From: Megaustenia siamemsis
Lineage: Eukaryota > Mollusca > Gastropoda > Stylommatophora > Ariophantidae
Direction: 5' to 3'
Length of the DNA: 64,000 nucleotides
NCBI GenBank assembly: GCA_032433765.1
Contig: JAVIAB010000092.1
Span: forward strand, 62,534,126 to 62,598,125
Positions 34,246 through 46,545 of this stretch are shown here, one piece after another. Each line of letters starts with the position of its first letter. Within the stretch, counting starts at the first letter, position 1. A program made the position numbers and the translations under genes. The notes beneath the pieces are model-generated. The model was given only the letters and a program-made list of their open reading frames with translations. It was not told the origin of the DNA and made no database searches.

Positions 34246-35089
34246 TTTTCCGAGTGCTGTAAACATACCTCTCCCTCTGAATTGATTCGCTTTTTATCAG
34301 CACTTTAGCGTGGCGAGTAAAAAATGTTTGTGATTGTTGTCCTGACAGACAAGCTCCAGTAAACCACAAGCTGGTCAAAATTGGCATCTGACTCGTAGAA
34401 CTTGATAAATTTACAGCAGCATGAAAGAGCATTCTCATGTGCTGAAGCTGTGGATTAATATCGCCATCTTAGAACATGACATCAGGAGATGTCACTGAAA
34501 TGCTTTTATCCTCTCTCTCACATTGGTCCGTGATGTCCAGCAACGTTTGGGCTGAAAGTGGTCAACGACTCATAGGTGACTGCTTGCATTATCATCAGTG
34601 ACATTAGCTTATCAAGATCCTATTAAATCTCCCTGTCAGGACTCACGCAAAAGGTTGACTAGCCAGGTCAAACTCACGGTGATCGAGACAGACGGTAACA
34701 GGCATCCAAAGAAGGCGAATTGGCCAAACATAAATATAGCAGCTCTGTTGTAACATACAACACTGCGTATCTACGTCACTCAGCGTCATTTAATGATGAA
34801 TGGTGACTAAGATTAGTAATTAAACAAACACAAAAAGGAAGGAAAGAAATGATCCCTACCTACACTTTACAGTCAACTAACCAAAATCTCTGATTGATAT
34901 TGTGATCTGGCAGAGCTGAGACCCGTCCATTTTGTAATGTTGTTATTCCAGTTGTTTTTTGTGTGTGTGTGTGCACAGACATGGCTTTATGGCACCCTTC
35001 TAACGACTCTCACCATGAAGGTTTTAGCTAGACATGATGACCGTTTGCTTGCCAAATCATCCACTGTTCACTTAGTATTATCTACCACC
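34246..35089. other. Unassigned sequence
   Basis: No domain, array or known transposon. A short TG run lies at 34960-34972. Confidence 0.4.
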
Positions 35090-35560
35090 ATATACTAATG
35101 AAATATTTCTACTATCATATACTGTTAATACATTTCAATGTTAACACATTTCGACCACATTACATTGTTAACACATTTCTATCACATTATAATGTTAACA
35201 CATTTCGACCACATTACACTTTTAACACATTTATATCCCATTACAATGGTAACACATTTCGACTACATTACACTCTCTTAACGCATTTCTATCACATTAC
35301 CGTGATAACACACTTCTATCACATCACAATGTTAACACAACTTTCGAACATATTTTACCCTTAAAATACTTCTATCACATCACAATATTAACACAACTTT
35401 AGAACATATTTCATCCGTAAAACACTTCTATCAGTTACAATGTTAATACAACTTTCGAACATATTTCATCCTTAAAACACTTCTATCAGTTACAATGTTA
35501 ATACAACTTTCGAACATATTTCATCCTTAAAAAACTTCTATCAAACACAATGTTAACATA
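35090..35560. repeat. 27-bp minisatellite, degenerate, with longer units on the right
   Basis: GTTAACACATT recurs at 35140, 35167 and 35194 (27 bp). From about 35330 the unit roughly doubles (AACTTTCGAACATATTTCAT alternating with ACTTCTATCA). Confidence 0.9.
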
Positions 35561-35884
35561 CCTCGCCCACCATTAACTGCTTCAGAAACAGCGGATATGG
35601 TAGTAAAAAGCAAAACGATAAACGTATACAATTATTAAGATGTTTTACAAAACGGCAAAACAAAAGGAAAACATACCGTCAGGATCAAGATAAAATAATT
35701 ATATTGTTGGACATTTATTTATGAAAGGCGAGGTAAAAGGAAACGGAGAGAAAAGTTAAACGACAAAGTAAGAGAATGGTTTGATAGGAAGTCAATAACA
35801 TAACTGATAAACAGCCTTAGAAATAGAAGGTCGTCTAGAAGATCATCTACTTTAGCAGGCACGATACTGGATGACCGCAGAACA
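35561..35884. other. Unassigned sequence between two arrays
   Basis: A-rich on the plus strand, no gene or transposon signature. Confidence 0.4.
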
Positions 35885-37128
35885 ATGTTAATACATTTCC
35901 ATCATAATACGACGCTACAGGTGACACTTTTCTAACATAATACGGCGCTACAGGTTACACTTTTCTAACATGATACGGCGCTACAGGTTACACTTTTCTA
36001 ACATGATACGGCGCTACAGGTTACACTTTTCTAACATAATACAACGCTACAGGTGACACATTTCTACCATAATACGACGCTACAGGTGACACATTTCTAC
36101 CATAATACAACGCTACAGGTAACACATTTCTACCATAATACAACGCTACAGGTAACACATTTCTACCATAATACAACGCTACAGGTTACACTTTTCTAAC
36201 ATAATACAACGCTACAGGTGACACATTTCTACCATAATACGACGCTACAGGTGACACATTTCTAACATAATACAACGCTACAGGTAACACATTTCTACCA
36301 TAATACGACGCTACAGGTAACACATTTCTACCATACTACAACGCTAGAGGTAACACATTTCTACCATAGTACAACGCTACAGGTAACACATTTCTAACAT
36401 AATACAACGCTACAGGTAACACATTTCTAACATAATACGAGGCTACAGGTAACACATTTCTACCATAATACAACGCTACAGGTAACACATTTCTACCATA
36501 ATACAACGCTACAGGTAACACATTTCTACCATAATACAACGCTACAGGTAACACATTTCTACCATAATACGAGGCTACAGGTAACACATTTCTACCATAA
36601 TACAACGCTATAGGTAACACATTTCTACCATAATGCAAGGCTACAGGTAACACATTTCTACTTAATACAACGCTACAGGTAACGCATTTCTACCATAATA
36701 CAACGCTACAGGTAACAAATTTCTACCATAATACAACGCTACAGGTTACACTTTTCTACCATAATACAACGCTACAGGTAACACATTTCTACCATAATAC
36801 AACGCTACAGGTAACACATTTCTACCATAATACAACGCTACAGGTTACACTTTTCTACCATAATACAACGCTACAGGTAACACATTTCTACCATAATACA
36901 ACGCTACAGGTAACACATTTCTACCATAATACAACGCTACAGGTAACACATTTCTACCATAATACAACGCTACAGGTAACACATTTCTACCATAATACAA
37001 GGCTACAGGTAACACATTTCTACCATAATACGAGGCTACAGGTAACACATTTCTACCATAATACAACGCTATAGGTGACACATTTCTACCATAATACAAC
37101 GCTACATGTAACACATTTCTACCATGAA
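35885..37128. repeat. 33-bp minisatellite array, about 38 units
   Basis: Units contain CATAATACAACGCTACAGGT and AACACATTTCTAC. The period of 33 (11 codons) leaves long minus-strand frames such as 36336-36653 and 36845-37135, reading a repeated ALYYGRNVLPV. They have no start context or flanking exon. Confidence 0.96.
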
Positions 37129-38144
37129 TCCACAAAGGGATGGAGCGAAATCTCTATCAGTTTTGAGTCGCTGACTCTGCCCTGGAGTCGCAGGTGTGTC
37201 CCACTATGTGTGTAAACCATCAAATGGGAATCACAGGGTAAAAAAAAAAGAATAAAACAATATAGAGAAACACTAACTTGAACACTGAGGCGAGAAGCAA
37301 CAACAGTAGACAATCAGCTTCCCTCCGAGATTGAGCGGCACGCCCAGAACAGGGACATAATCGGGTTCTGTGCAAAGCCTGACTTTTGATATTAAAGATA
37401 GTCGAGTTCTGAGCAACGTGATGTGTTCAGCCTGAAAGGACAAGAGAAAGATAGATCAGACATACCTCATTGTCTTACATCAATGAAACTCAGCTAAATT
37501 AGAGACGCAAAGGAGCCATTCCTACAATTTTTTTTTTTTTGAATCAACAGTCACACATGAGCATGTATATGAGTTTGTTCTTGTCTCATTTAAGTCTTTC
37601 AAATGGTATCACCTCTCAAATATAGCAAGCGTGTCCGAGTGGTTGATTCTCATACAGAAAGTTAACTTAGTCTTCTATTTACAAAGAGATGTGACTTTCC
37701 TTTGTTTGTAGTATAGGATGCTGGCTTGGGTGTCTGTGTCAAATATATCTTTTTATGTCTTGACAGACGGTTGGTAATAAGCAATTATGATTAGTCAACA
37801 GTCTTGATAATATATTAGTGTCTTGTTCTGGATGATGTTTTACTGAGCACCTTCTCTCGTAGATGCTAAACTTGCTAATAATGGATAGACGGATCCCACC
37901 GCAGAAATAGCAAGATGCATTTGTTGCGCTTGACTTTATCTCTTTCTCCTGAGCCTTTAGACTTCTAATTTTGACATAATCGCTTCATCAGATGTTGCTG
38001 TGCCTTTTTTTCATTTTTGTTCTCCATGTGCTTCAATCTATTACCAAACTTTACCAGTTTCTTTAGCTGTTAGAGAACTCACTCAAGAAAGTCCTGCAAG
38101 CTTCCTTTGTTTTTTTTGTGTGTTTATTTTATTTAGAGGATCAT
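37129..38144. other. Unassigned sequence
   Basis: A tRNA-like word GTGTCCGAGTGGTTGATTC at 37631-37649 may be a decayed tRNA or SINE head. No gene signal. Confidence 0.4.
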
Positions 38145-38195
38145 TATCAGTGCACTCCGAACGAATCCATGGGTGCTCCGATATCCCCCTCGAGA
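38145..38195. repeat. Solitary unit of the 72-bp dispersed repeat
   Basis: GTGCACTCCGAACGAATCCA followed by TGGGTGCTCCGATATCCCCC matches the 72-bp units at 4051-4265. It sits at the left edge of the next array. Confidence 0.65.
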
Positions 38196-38214
38196 ATCTC
38201 GAGAAAATTCTAGG

Positions 38215-39692
38215 AGAATCCTGGCCCACGTATACGAACACCGCAGCATGGCCTGGGATCGTGGCCCACGTACACGAATAGTAGCATGGCCTGGGATCAT
38301 GGCCCACGTACATGAAAACTGTAGCATGGCCTGGATCGTGGCCCACGTACACGAACACTGTATTTTGGCCTGGGATCGTGGCCCACGTACACGAACACTG
38401 TAGCATGGCCTGGGATCGTGGCCCACGTACACGAACACTGTAGCATGGCCTGGGATCGTGGCCCACGTACACGAACACTGTAGCATGGCCTGGGATCGTG
38501 GCCCACGTACACGAACACTGTAGCATGGCCTGGGATCATGGCCCACGTACACGAACACTGTAGCATGGCCTGGGATCGTGGCCCACGTACACGAACACTG
38601 TAGCATGGCCTGGGATCGTGGCCCACGTACACGAACACTGTAGCATGGCCTGGGATCGTGGCCCACGTGAACACCGTAGCATGGCCTGAGATCGTGGACC
38701 ACGTACACGAACACTGTAGCATGGCCCGGGATCATGGCCTACGTACACGAACACTGTAGCATGGCCTGAGATCGTGGCCCACTTATACAAATACTGTAGC
38801 ATGGCCTGGGATCGGGGCCCACGTACACGAACACTGTATTTTGGCCTGGGATCATGACCCACGTACATGAACACTGTAGCATGGCCTGGGATCGTGGCCC
38901 ACGTACACGAACACTGTAGCATGGCCTGAGATCGTGGCCCACTTATACAAATACTGTAGCATGGCCTGGGATCATGGCCCACGTACACGAACACTGTAGC
39001 ATGACCTGGGATCATGGCCCACGTAAACGAACACTGTAGCATGACCTGGGATCATGGCCCACGTACACGAACACTGTAGCATGACCTGGGATCATGGCCC
39101 ACGTACAGTAACACTGTAGCATGACCTGGGATCATGGCCCACGTACACGAACACTGTAGCATGACCTGGGATCATGGCCCACGTACACGAACACTGTAGC
39201 ATGACCTGGGATCATGGCCCACGTAAACGAACACTGTAGCAAGGCCTGGGATCATGGCCCACGTACACGAACACTGTAGCATGGCATGGGATCGTGGCCC
39301 ACGTACACGAACACTGTAGCATGACCTGGGATCATGGCCCACGTAAACGAACACTGTAGCAAGGCCTGGGATCATGGCCCACGTACACGAACACTGTAGC
39401 ATGGCCTGGGATCATGGCCCACGTAAACGAACACGGTAGCAAGGCCTGGGATCATGGCCCACGTACACGAACACTGTAGCATGGCCTGGGATCGTGGCCC
39501 ACGTACACGAACACTGTAGCATGGCCTGGATCGTGGCCCACGTACATGAACACTGTAGCATGGCCTGGGATCATGGCCCACGTACACGAACACTGTAGCA
39601 TGGCCTGGGATCGTGGCCCACGTACATGAACACTGTAGCATGGCCTGGGATCGTGGCCCACGTACATGAACACTGTAGCATGGCCTGAGATC
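38215..39692. repeat. 40-bp GC-rich minisatellite array, about 37 units
   Basis: Units contain CACTGTAGCATGGCCTGGGA and TCGTGGCCCACGTACACGAA. GC content is far above the surroundings. Forty is not a multiple of three and the minus-strand unit lacks stops in all three frames, so frames up to 200 codons arise, cycling through ATVFVYVGHDPRP, YSVRVRGPRSQAM and LQCSCTWATIPGH. Variants (TGGATC deletions, ATTTTGGCC) cluster in neighbouring units. Confidence 0.97.
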
Positions 39693-39694
39693 CA

Positions 39695-39815
39695 CGGTGT
39701 GGGTACTGGTGTTTTTTTTTTCCTGACAATTGTGTCCGGGCAGAAGCCATAATTATGGACTAGTCTTTTCGACTTTAACCGCCAAGGGATCTTTATGTGT
39801 GCTGGTGCACACCAG
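39695..39815. repeat. SINE-like fragment between array and LINE
   Basis: T run followed by CCTGACAATTGTGTCCGGGC and AAGGGATCTTTATGTGTGC, the latter resembling the central word of the element at 19.3-19.7 kb. Confidence 0.35.
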
Positions 39816-39817
39816 AA

Positions 39818-40312
39818 TAAAATCTCTAATGCAACAAATCTATGTTAATAAAAATGAGAAAGAGAGTTCATCGGTGCTATATAGAACCAATTCTGACCTA
39901 TGGAAGCGAATCATGGACAGTAGATAAGCAAATGAAAAGACGATTAGAGACTAAAGAGATGGGATTTCTCAGAAGAATGTTGAAAGTTCCCTGGACAGCT
40001 AAAAAGAACAATGAGGAAGTTCTCAAAGAGGCCAACACAAAAAGGGAGCTCTTAAAAAACATCAGAAAGAAGCAATCAACATTTTTCGGGCACATCATGA
40101 GAAGAGGAAAGTCGGAATACTTGGTTACAACTGGCAAAATAAAAGGAAAGAGAGATCGCGGACGACAAAGAGAGAAAATACTGGATAGCTTGGTGTCATG
40201 GCATGGGAAACAAAACCAACAGAACTGATACGATGCACTGTATATAGAAGATTGTGGAGGGACATGATCGCCTACGCCAACCGGTATGGCACATGATGAT
40301 GATGATGATGGT
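39818..40312 (+). pseudogene. RTE-like LINE 3' end, relatively young
   Basis: The frame 39842-40228 reads RVHRCYIEPILTYGSESWTV, GFLRRMLKVPWTAKK, QSTFFGHIMRRGKSEYLV and GKRDRGRQREKILDSLVSWH, intact over 128 codons. The 3' end is GGTATGGCACATGATGATG with a (GAT)n tail. Almost identical to 11850-12330. 5' truncated just after the thumb region. Confidence 0.92.
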
Positions 40313-40440
40313 GCACACGGGTCCTCCTATTTATTGTCGTTATCCAAGAGGGCTATACATCTAATCTCACTACCAAAGAGATTAGGAGAGAGTAATATGA
40401 CAATGAAGACACGGACTAATTTTTGTTATTCTTTTTTTTT
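40313..40440. other. Unassigned spacer
   Basis: Short spacer between two LINE fragments; ends in a T run. Confidence 0.4.
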
Positions 40441-41545
40441 AATCATCACCGTTTCTGATGGGCTTTGAACTCGGTTCCTTCCTGTTCTGAGGCCGACGTC
40501 GCACCTCAAGACTACCCAGTTCCCAAACTTCCTTATATCTCATTACTGAGCTGTCCTTTCGTCTCTTTCTGCCCCTAAGCTCGCCACACAATAATTGTTT
40601 GGCAACACGATTGTTTATCATTCTTCTCACGTGGTCCAGCCAACTTAGTCTTCGACTTCTAAGTGTTGCCACGATCTTTGGGAATATAGCTAGTTGCAAG
40701 AAGTTAAAGTTGGTTACTTTGTTCTGCATTGTGATGCTCATTATCTTGCGAATGTAATTACCATGAAAGCTGTTAATTTTTTCTTCTGCTCTGCATAGGT
40801 TGTCCAAGTTTCTGATCCGCTAATACGTATAAAAGTGTACTAAGCACACAACTTCGGCAAATTAGAATCTTAGTCCTGAGTGTTAGTTTGATGTTGGCCC
40901 GTGCTGAAGCTACCTTTCCGATTCGGGTATTTATTTCGTTATCAAGGGAGACGGTGGCTGTGACCATAGAACCTAGGCAGGTGAACTTTCTCACATATTC
41001 AAGAAGTGTGTTATTTAAAGTTATAGTGGCGGATGTGTCTACACCTGCTGAAGCGTCACCGTCTTCTGGAAACTTATTAACAAGAAGAATAAATCACGTG
41101 ATCTAGCTAGATTGTCAATCATTGACTGCATGACGGATTCATCATGAGCAACCAGTGCTGCATCATCATCGAACAGAAGCTTCTTTATTAGGGTCTCATT
41201 TGTTTTAAATTTTGCCTTCAGACATGCCAGATTAAATAAGGAGCAGTCAGATCTTGTTCGGATATAGATGTCTCCAGAGACGCTTCAAAAGCATCGCGTA
41301 GAAGGGCAGCAAAAAAGATTCCGAATATAGAAGGGGCAAGGACACTTCCCTGTTTGACTCCATATTTCATCTTAAAGGGCCGAAATGATCTGCCGTCGAG
41401 CTGAATGGTGGCAGACATATTGTTGTGAAATTACTTATCAGCTTGAGTAAATTAGGTAGACAGCCTACATTTCCCAGCACCCTGTATAGACCCGTTCTGC
41501 TCAATGTATCGAAAGCCTTTGTGAGGACAATAGAAGCATCTTCTG
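40441..41545 (-). pseudogene. LINE (family C) reverse transcriptase, 5' truncated
   Basis: Minus strand: a KAFDTLSRTGLYRVLGNVGC-like start (about 41525-41470), YGVKQGSVLAPSIFGIFFAAL (41370-41310), a LLFDDDAALVAHDE catalytic box (about 41185-41140), EYVRKFTCLGSMVTATVSLD (41000-40950), then IVATLRSRRLSWLDHVRRM and LLCGELRGRKRRK (about 40680-40560). FDDD in place of YADD is unusual or a mutation. The family differs from the RTE-like LINEs here. It is cut at 41545 by a TG microsatellite. Confidence 0.85.
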
Positions 41546-41556
41546 TTTTTTTGTTG

Positions 41557-41562
<6 letters not shown>

Positions 41563-41599
<37 letters not shown>

Positions 41600-41601
41600 G
41601 T
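41563..41601. repeat. (TG)n microsatellite
   Basis: About 35 bp of TG with one GC substitution. Confidence 0.95.
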
Positions 41602-41904
41602 GCACTTCTCCTGCATCAAAAAAACACTCCCATTAATCTTTTTTTTTCACGAAATTAATTCTGCAAAAATTCAAGTTAAAACTGTGAGGCAGTATAAAAC
41701 CAGAACTATATGATTTAGATTGTTCGTGGTGTCTGTACGTTACATTTGAATACGTTAAATGTATATCGAGAAATATTTAACTATTTAACTCAATTCGAAA
41801 AATACAAATGAAATTGTGTGGACATGTGAAGAGGCACAATATAGGTTTTCATGTGTGTTGCCTTCGAAAGTTTATGAACGTCAGAGGGCAGGACATAATA
41901 ACCA
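41602..41904. other. Unassigned AT-rich sequence
   Basis: No signal. Confidence 0.4.
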
Positions 41905-42235
41905 GCTGTAGTGTCTTACAACGAGCCAAGCTCCCATCCAACATGGCAACACTTAGTAGTCGGAGACTAAGGTAGTTGGGCCATGTAAAAAGAATGGCAA
42001 AAATCGTATTCCCAAACAAATATTGTATGGCGAACTGAAAGACGGAAAGAGACCAAAGGGCAGACCAGTGCTGAGATATAACAATGTTTGCAGGGCTTCC
42101 GTAAGGGAATTCTCAATCGGTGAAAGAAACTAGGAAAATCTGGCTGTGTAGATCGTAGCATACGAGAAAAACAAAGATATCAAATTTAGAAGATAAAAGG
42201 TGTAGGAGAAAGGAGACGACGCTAGGCACCACGAA
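41905..42235 (+). pseudogene. LINE (family C) C-terminal end, opposite strand
   Basis: Plus-strand translation gives VLQRAKLPSNMATLSSRRLR, then a stop, LGHVKRMAKI and, after a shift, a GELKDGKRPKGRPVLRY-like segment. Same family as 40441-41545 but inverted with respect to it. Confidence 0.8.
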
Positions 42236-42254
42236 CATATATTGTTCGTTCTGT

Positions 42255-42458
42255 GGCTCTCATTACTTTGGTGATTTTCTTGTTTGTTTTCCTATTGTCC
42301 ACAATTCACATCCATATGTTAAGACTAGCTCTAAATCATATCATTTAAGAACTCTTTTTCTTGTTTCTATTGTCAAAAATGGATTGCACAGTATCTTCCT
42401 CTTTTTTTGGAATTGTACATTGTACACCTCTATTGTATATCTACCATCTACGGTTTAT
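42255..42458 (-). pseudogene. RTE-like LINE fragment
   Basis: TTGTCCACAATTCACATCCA, TAAGAACTCTTTTTCTTG and AAAAATGGATTGCACAGTAT match 1440-1545 and 20160-20260, the thumb to C-terminal part of the RTE-like family. Confidence 0.8.
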
Positions 42459-42901
42459 ATATATATATATACTTTAAATGATCATAATAATGACGATATT
42501 TGATGACAGTGAGAAAAAAAAAACTTTATAGTGTAAACTGTGACCATGATGACAACGCGAATTATTAAGTTAGAAGTGATGATACAATTAACAATGATAA
42601 TATTGCTTGCTTGTAGTCATTTCAGTTTTCGTGGTAGAATGATACATTTAAAAAATAAAAAAAACCTAGAGACAAAAAAAGTGACACATGATAACACAGA
42701 GAAGATGAAAGATATTTCAACACGATGTGAGCTTAGGAAAAAATGTGTTTATTTTATTAGAAATTCATTTCAAGATTCATTTTCATTTACAATTCACGAA
42801 TGGAGCAATAAAAATTATTACATTATTTAGTGTTATTTTTACAATTGATTCTCGTTTATCATTCGTTCAAAGATTTCTTTCTCTCTCTCTTTCTCTCTGT
42901 C

Positions 42902-42954
<53 letters not shown>

Positions 42955-44160
42955 GTATATATGTGTGTGTGTGTGTATATGTTTATACATACTCGTTTAT
43001 AATATCTATGTGTCTGTAATATATATATTTGTCTCTCCATTCTTTTGTATACTTTCTTTGTATATGTATCCCTTTGTCACGCGGCCCCGATCTCCCCTTC
43101 CCTTACAGATCTCAGTAAAGGGATATTGCTGCCATTTTTTCCCCAGCAAAACTGTCAATATTTGTATGTGAACAATACTTTCCTTTATGTAACAATCATT
43201 TATTTTGTTGGATTCCTGAATTATCGCCCAGAAGAGTCAGTCAAATAAGCCGTGACTCTCACACATTTCATGTTACTTATGTTCTGTACTAAACAGCTAC
43301 ATCATACAAGTCTCCTCCATTTCCTTTCCAACGAAAACATTGTATTGAATCCCATAGTTACATCCCACGTAAAGCTGGTTTAAGCCTGTCTATATCTCAA
43401 CGCAGTCTTTTCATGCTGCTACGCCCCCACCCCACCCCCTCCCCCTCTTGTGTGTTTCTTATTAGCTGCATTTATATTCCCCATTTATCGAGTTTGTCAC
43501 TCTTAATCACTTTCACAGCAACATAGAAGCGGTTTCCACAACAAAACATGCTATTCCGATTACCGTTTTTTAAGATTTTTTTGTGGTTTATTGTTTGATT
43601 TGCATTTTTGTCTTTTCATTTATTGATCTTCTTTTCCAGAGCAAAGTGTTTCCTGCTAAATTATATTAACGTCAGTTTTTCAAAATCGATGTTTAAATCT
43701 TGTGAACACAAACAATAACTGTGCACATATAAATATAAAAGAAATGTCATCATTGTTAACCACAACATTCGTTTCCAATTTTTGTTTATTTCTGACACTT
43801 GCTTCATTTATAACATTTACCTACTTTCATACATTCGCTCTTTACATACAGAAAATGATGCGCGAATATAATTTCCAACAATCATTTTCATAAAATCGGA
43901 GAATCAAGGAGTATTTATAGAGTGCAAGAGGTTAACATTGAAATCTCTGCTGGGTTTAGAATACAAAGTTATGACCACCACCACTCTGGGAACTGTCGTA
44001 AATTGATTGGCTTTCACTCATGTTGATTGATCTTTGTGTATGTGGCAAAAACCTGCCCAAGACTCGATTGTGTCTTCCATTTAATAATTTAACGACTTTC
44101 TCGTGATAACAAAACCAAACAACTAGACCAAAAATTGCAGGCTACACTACAAATGAGACC
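42459..44160. other. Unassigned AT-rich sequence with simple repeats
   Basis: Contains (TC)n, (AT)n and (TG)n tracts at 42878-42980. Frames such as 42830-43171 are largely translated microsatellite. Bases 43060-43920 show no domain or splice-flanked exon. Confidence 0.45.
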
Positions 44161-44382
44161 ATGGATTCCCATTCTGCCAACGAGTCGAAGAGTTGTTTTT
44201 TTTAACATTTTGAATTCTGTTGGATTCCGATGTCTGGACATCACGTCGTCCACAGATTCTTGCATTCTCCAACATTATTGAATTTTGCATGATTTCATTT
44301 TTTTTTTTTTTTTTTTGGCAATTGCAGGACACGAGTATCCGACTTCTTCTGCCTGTTGTCTTATCTCGGTTATGTTTTCCTA
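44161..44382 (-). other. Possible coding fragment of unknown element
   Basis: The minus strand reads NARICGRRDVQTSESNRIQN and then SSTRWQNGNPWSH in one frame, upstream of which lies a long T run (about 44299-44316) and a HNRDKTTGRRSRILVSCNC segment. It looks like decayed coding sequence, perhaps a transposon ORF, but I cannot name it. Confidence 0.3.
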
Positions 44383-44690
44383 ATAAACAATAACACTGAA
44401 ATAGCTGGAAAGAACACAAAAAACACTGAAATAACTGGATTGAACACAATAACACTGAAATAACTGGATTGAACACAAAAACACTGAAATAACTGGTTTG
44501 AACACAAACACACTGAAATAACTGGATTGAACACAATAACACTGACATAACTGGATTGAACACAATAACGCTGAACTAACTGGAAAGAACACAGTAACAC
44601 TGAAATAAGAAGAACACAGTAACACTGAAATAGGAAGAACACAGTAACACTGAAATAACAAGAACGCAATAACGCTGAGGGAGGTAAAGA
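44383..44690. repeat. 29-bp minisatellite, with a shorter variant on the right
   Basis: Units GAACACAATAACACTGAAAT plus AACTGGATT (29 bp). From about 44590 units shorten to GAACACAGTAACACTGAAAT plus A-rich ends. Confidence 0.92.
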
Positions 44691-44694
44691 ATAG

Positions 44695-44925
44695 TGACAC
44701 TGTGACCTTCCAGACATGTCGTAAGAGGCGACTAAGGAGGTTGATCGATGGCTTGACAAGCTGTCATTGTAAAAAGTATTGTTATGGAAACAGCGCCATA
44801 GATTTTAGAGCAGTGATCTCGGCAATATGTGCCATTTTGGCACGCAAAGTTTCTGTTTTTGAGGTTGTGGTTCTGTTCTGTGTGCCGTCTTCGGCTCGAA
44901 AGGACAATAGATAGATAGAATAACG
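44695..44925 (+). mobile_element. Unclassified element 3' end with GATA tail
   Basis: The end CGTCTTCGGCTCGAAAGGAC followed by AATAGATAGATAGAA matches, in reverse, the sequence at 63945-63978 (TTGACCTTTCGAGCCGTAAC). Two copies with the same end and same tail define a dispersed element. The 5' limit is uncertain. Confidence 0.55.
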
Positions 44926-46139
44926 CTGAACTCCACGATTTATGTGTATAATAAGAGCATGATCACAGGGCATGACAAATCCATGGTTGTTCAGGAATCC
45001 ACAATATCAAAGATGTCGAGGAGGGCCTGGAAGAATATGGAGAAGAGATTAGAAGTACTGACCTCAGAAATAACAGAAAACATCGATAGAACTGTAAAAG
45101 GATGATACCAAAAGAAGAAAATGGCTGAAAGTGTTTTACTGGGGACATGAATACTACAAGAAGGTGAAAGACTGATAATACTATTGATTTTATTCATTAC
45201 GCTTCTTTTTTTATTTCGTTAAAATGGAAGTTTACTGTATTTTATGTTATTTCAAACACTTGATTTCATCCACACACACACACACACACACACGTTCGCA
45301 CACACAATGGTATTACAGTAAAATTGTGCAAATTTGATGCGATTATTGTGATAAATTTGTATAACATTTACATTACCAATAATATATTGAATTTTCTCAT
45401 ACAAACATGTAGAAATGTACATAAACATTTGGCGTCTTCAAGTATGTGTTCATTCCTTTAAGTATATGTGCCTATACAAATATCAATATGAAAATTATTC
45501 CAGTATTGACTGAGAAGAAATATACAAATAATTAATCATTTACACATTCAGTAAAAAAAAACAGTATTCAAACGCACAGCGAACTAAAGTAATAAGTAAT
45601 AAAAAAAAACCCAGATAATAACTTATACACTCGAATACTGCCAATCGCTTCACATCTATTTTAATGACGAAATTAATTCAGCTTACACAACAAACAACCA
45701 ATGAGTAACTTATCAATTTTAATTTGGTAAGCTCGATACTTTAAAAAAAAATTGTTATTTAAAAAAAAAAAACACGTTTCTATTTGTCTATAAACACAAC
45801 CTGAACAAACAAAAGGGAATCGAACTCTGCGTATCGATTTCAGTCTACTCAGAATCTTTGCTTTGGAAAACATCTGTTTGTGTTAAACAAAAGGTGGGTC
45901 TTTTTTGTGTGTGTATATCCCCTAAGAAACCCGCTTTTTGATTTTTAATTAAACTTATTGAACTTTAGGAAAAAGATCATATTTTACAGCAAAGTTATGG
46001 CTAGTATTAACATCAAGGAATAATACTGATCAGTCTTCACAACGCCCTGCATTCCCTCATTTTCACAACCAAACAAATATTTCGCGTTAGAATTGTAGAT
46101 TTTAACACTTAATCACTCAACTCTTTCACTTTCCACATC
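44926..46139. other. Unassigned AT-rich sequence
   Basis: A (CA)n tract lies at 45271-45293. Several A runs at 45540-45770. Short frames on both strands without features. Confidence 0.45.
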
Positions 46140-46545
46140 TACAGATCTCACTAATTTTATCCCGACTTTCATAATCTGCTATAGTAATGTAGGGCTCAAT
46201 ACTTCAACTTTCTTTTATCCCGACTTACACAATCTGCTATAGTAATGTAGGGCTCAATACTTCAACTTTCTTTTATCCCGACTTTCTAGTAATGTAGGGC
46301 TCAATACTTCAACTTTCTTTTATCCCGACTTACACAATCTGCTATAGTAATGTAGGGCTCAATACTTCAACTTTCTTTTATCCCGACTTTCACAATCTGC
46401 TATAGTAATGTAGGGCTCAATACTTCAACTTTCTTTTATCCCGACTTACACAATCTGCTATAGTAATGTAGGGCTCAATACTTCAACTTTCTTTTATCCC
46501 GACTTTCACAATCTGCTATAGTAATGTCACGCTAAATACTTGAAC
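46140..46545. repeat. 58-bp minisatellite array, about 7 units
   Basis: Units contain TTTTATCCCGACTTACACAA, TCTGCTATAGTAATGTAGGG and CTCAATACTTCAACTTTC. One unit (at about 46276-46320) lacks ACACAATCTGCTAT. A poly-C run follows at 46552-46568. Confidence 0.95.

Noticed and set aside
37625..37700. tRNA-Ser/Leu-like sequence GTGTCCGAGTGGTTGA
   Set aside because: No matching B box at the right distance and no cloverleaf.
38133..39695. Minus-strand frames of 100-200 codons with regular Cys
   Set aside because: Produced by the 40-bp tandem unit; three overlapping frames are equally open, no start or splice context. Kept only as a finding about the repeat.
44380..44759. Minus-strand frames with repeated FQCYCVQSSYFSV-like units
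   Set aside because: Caused by the 29-bp tandem repeat.
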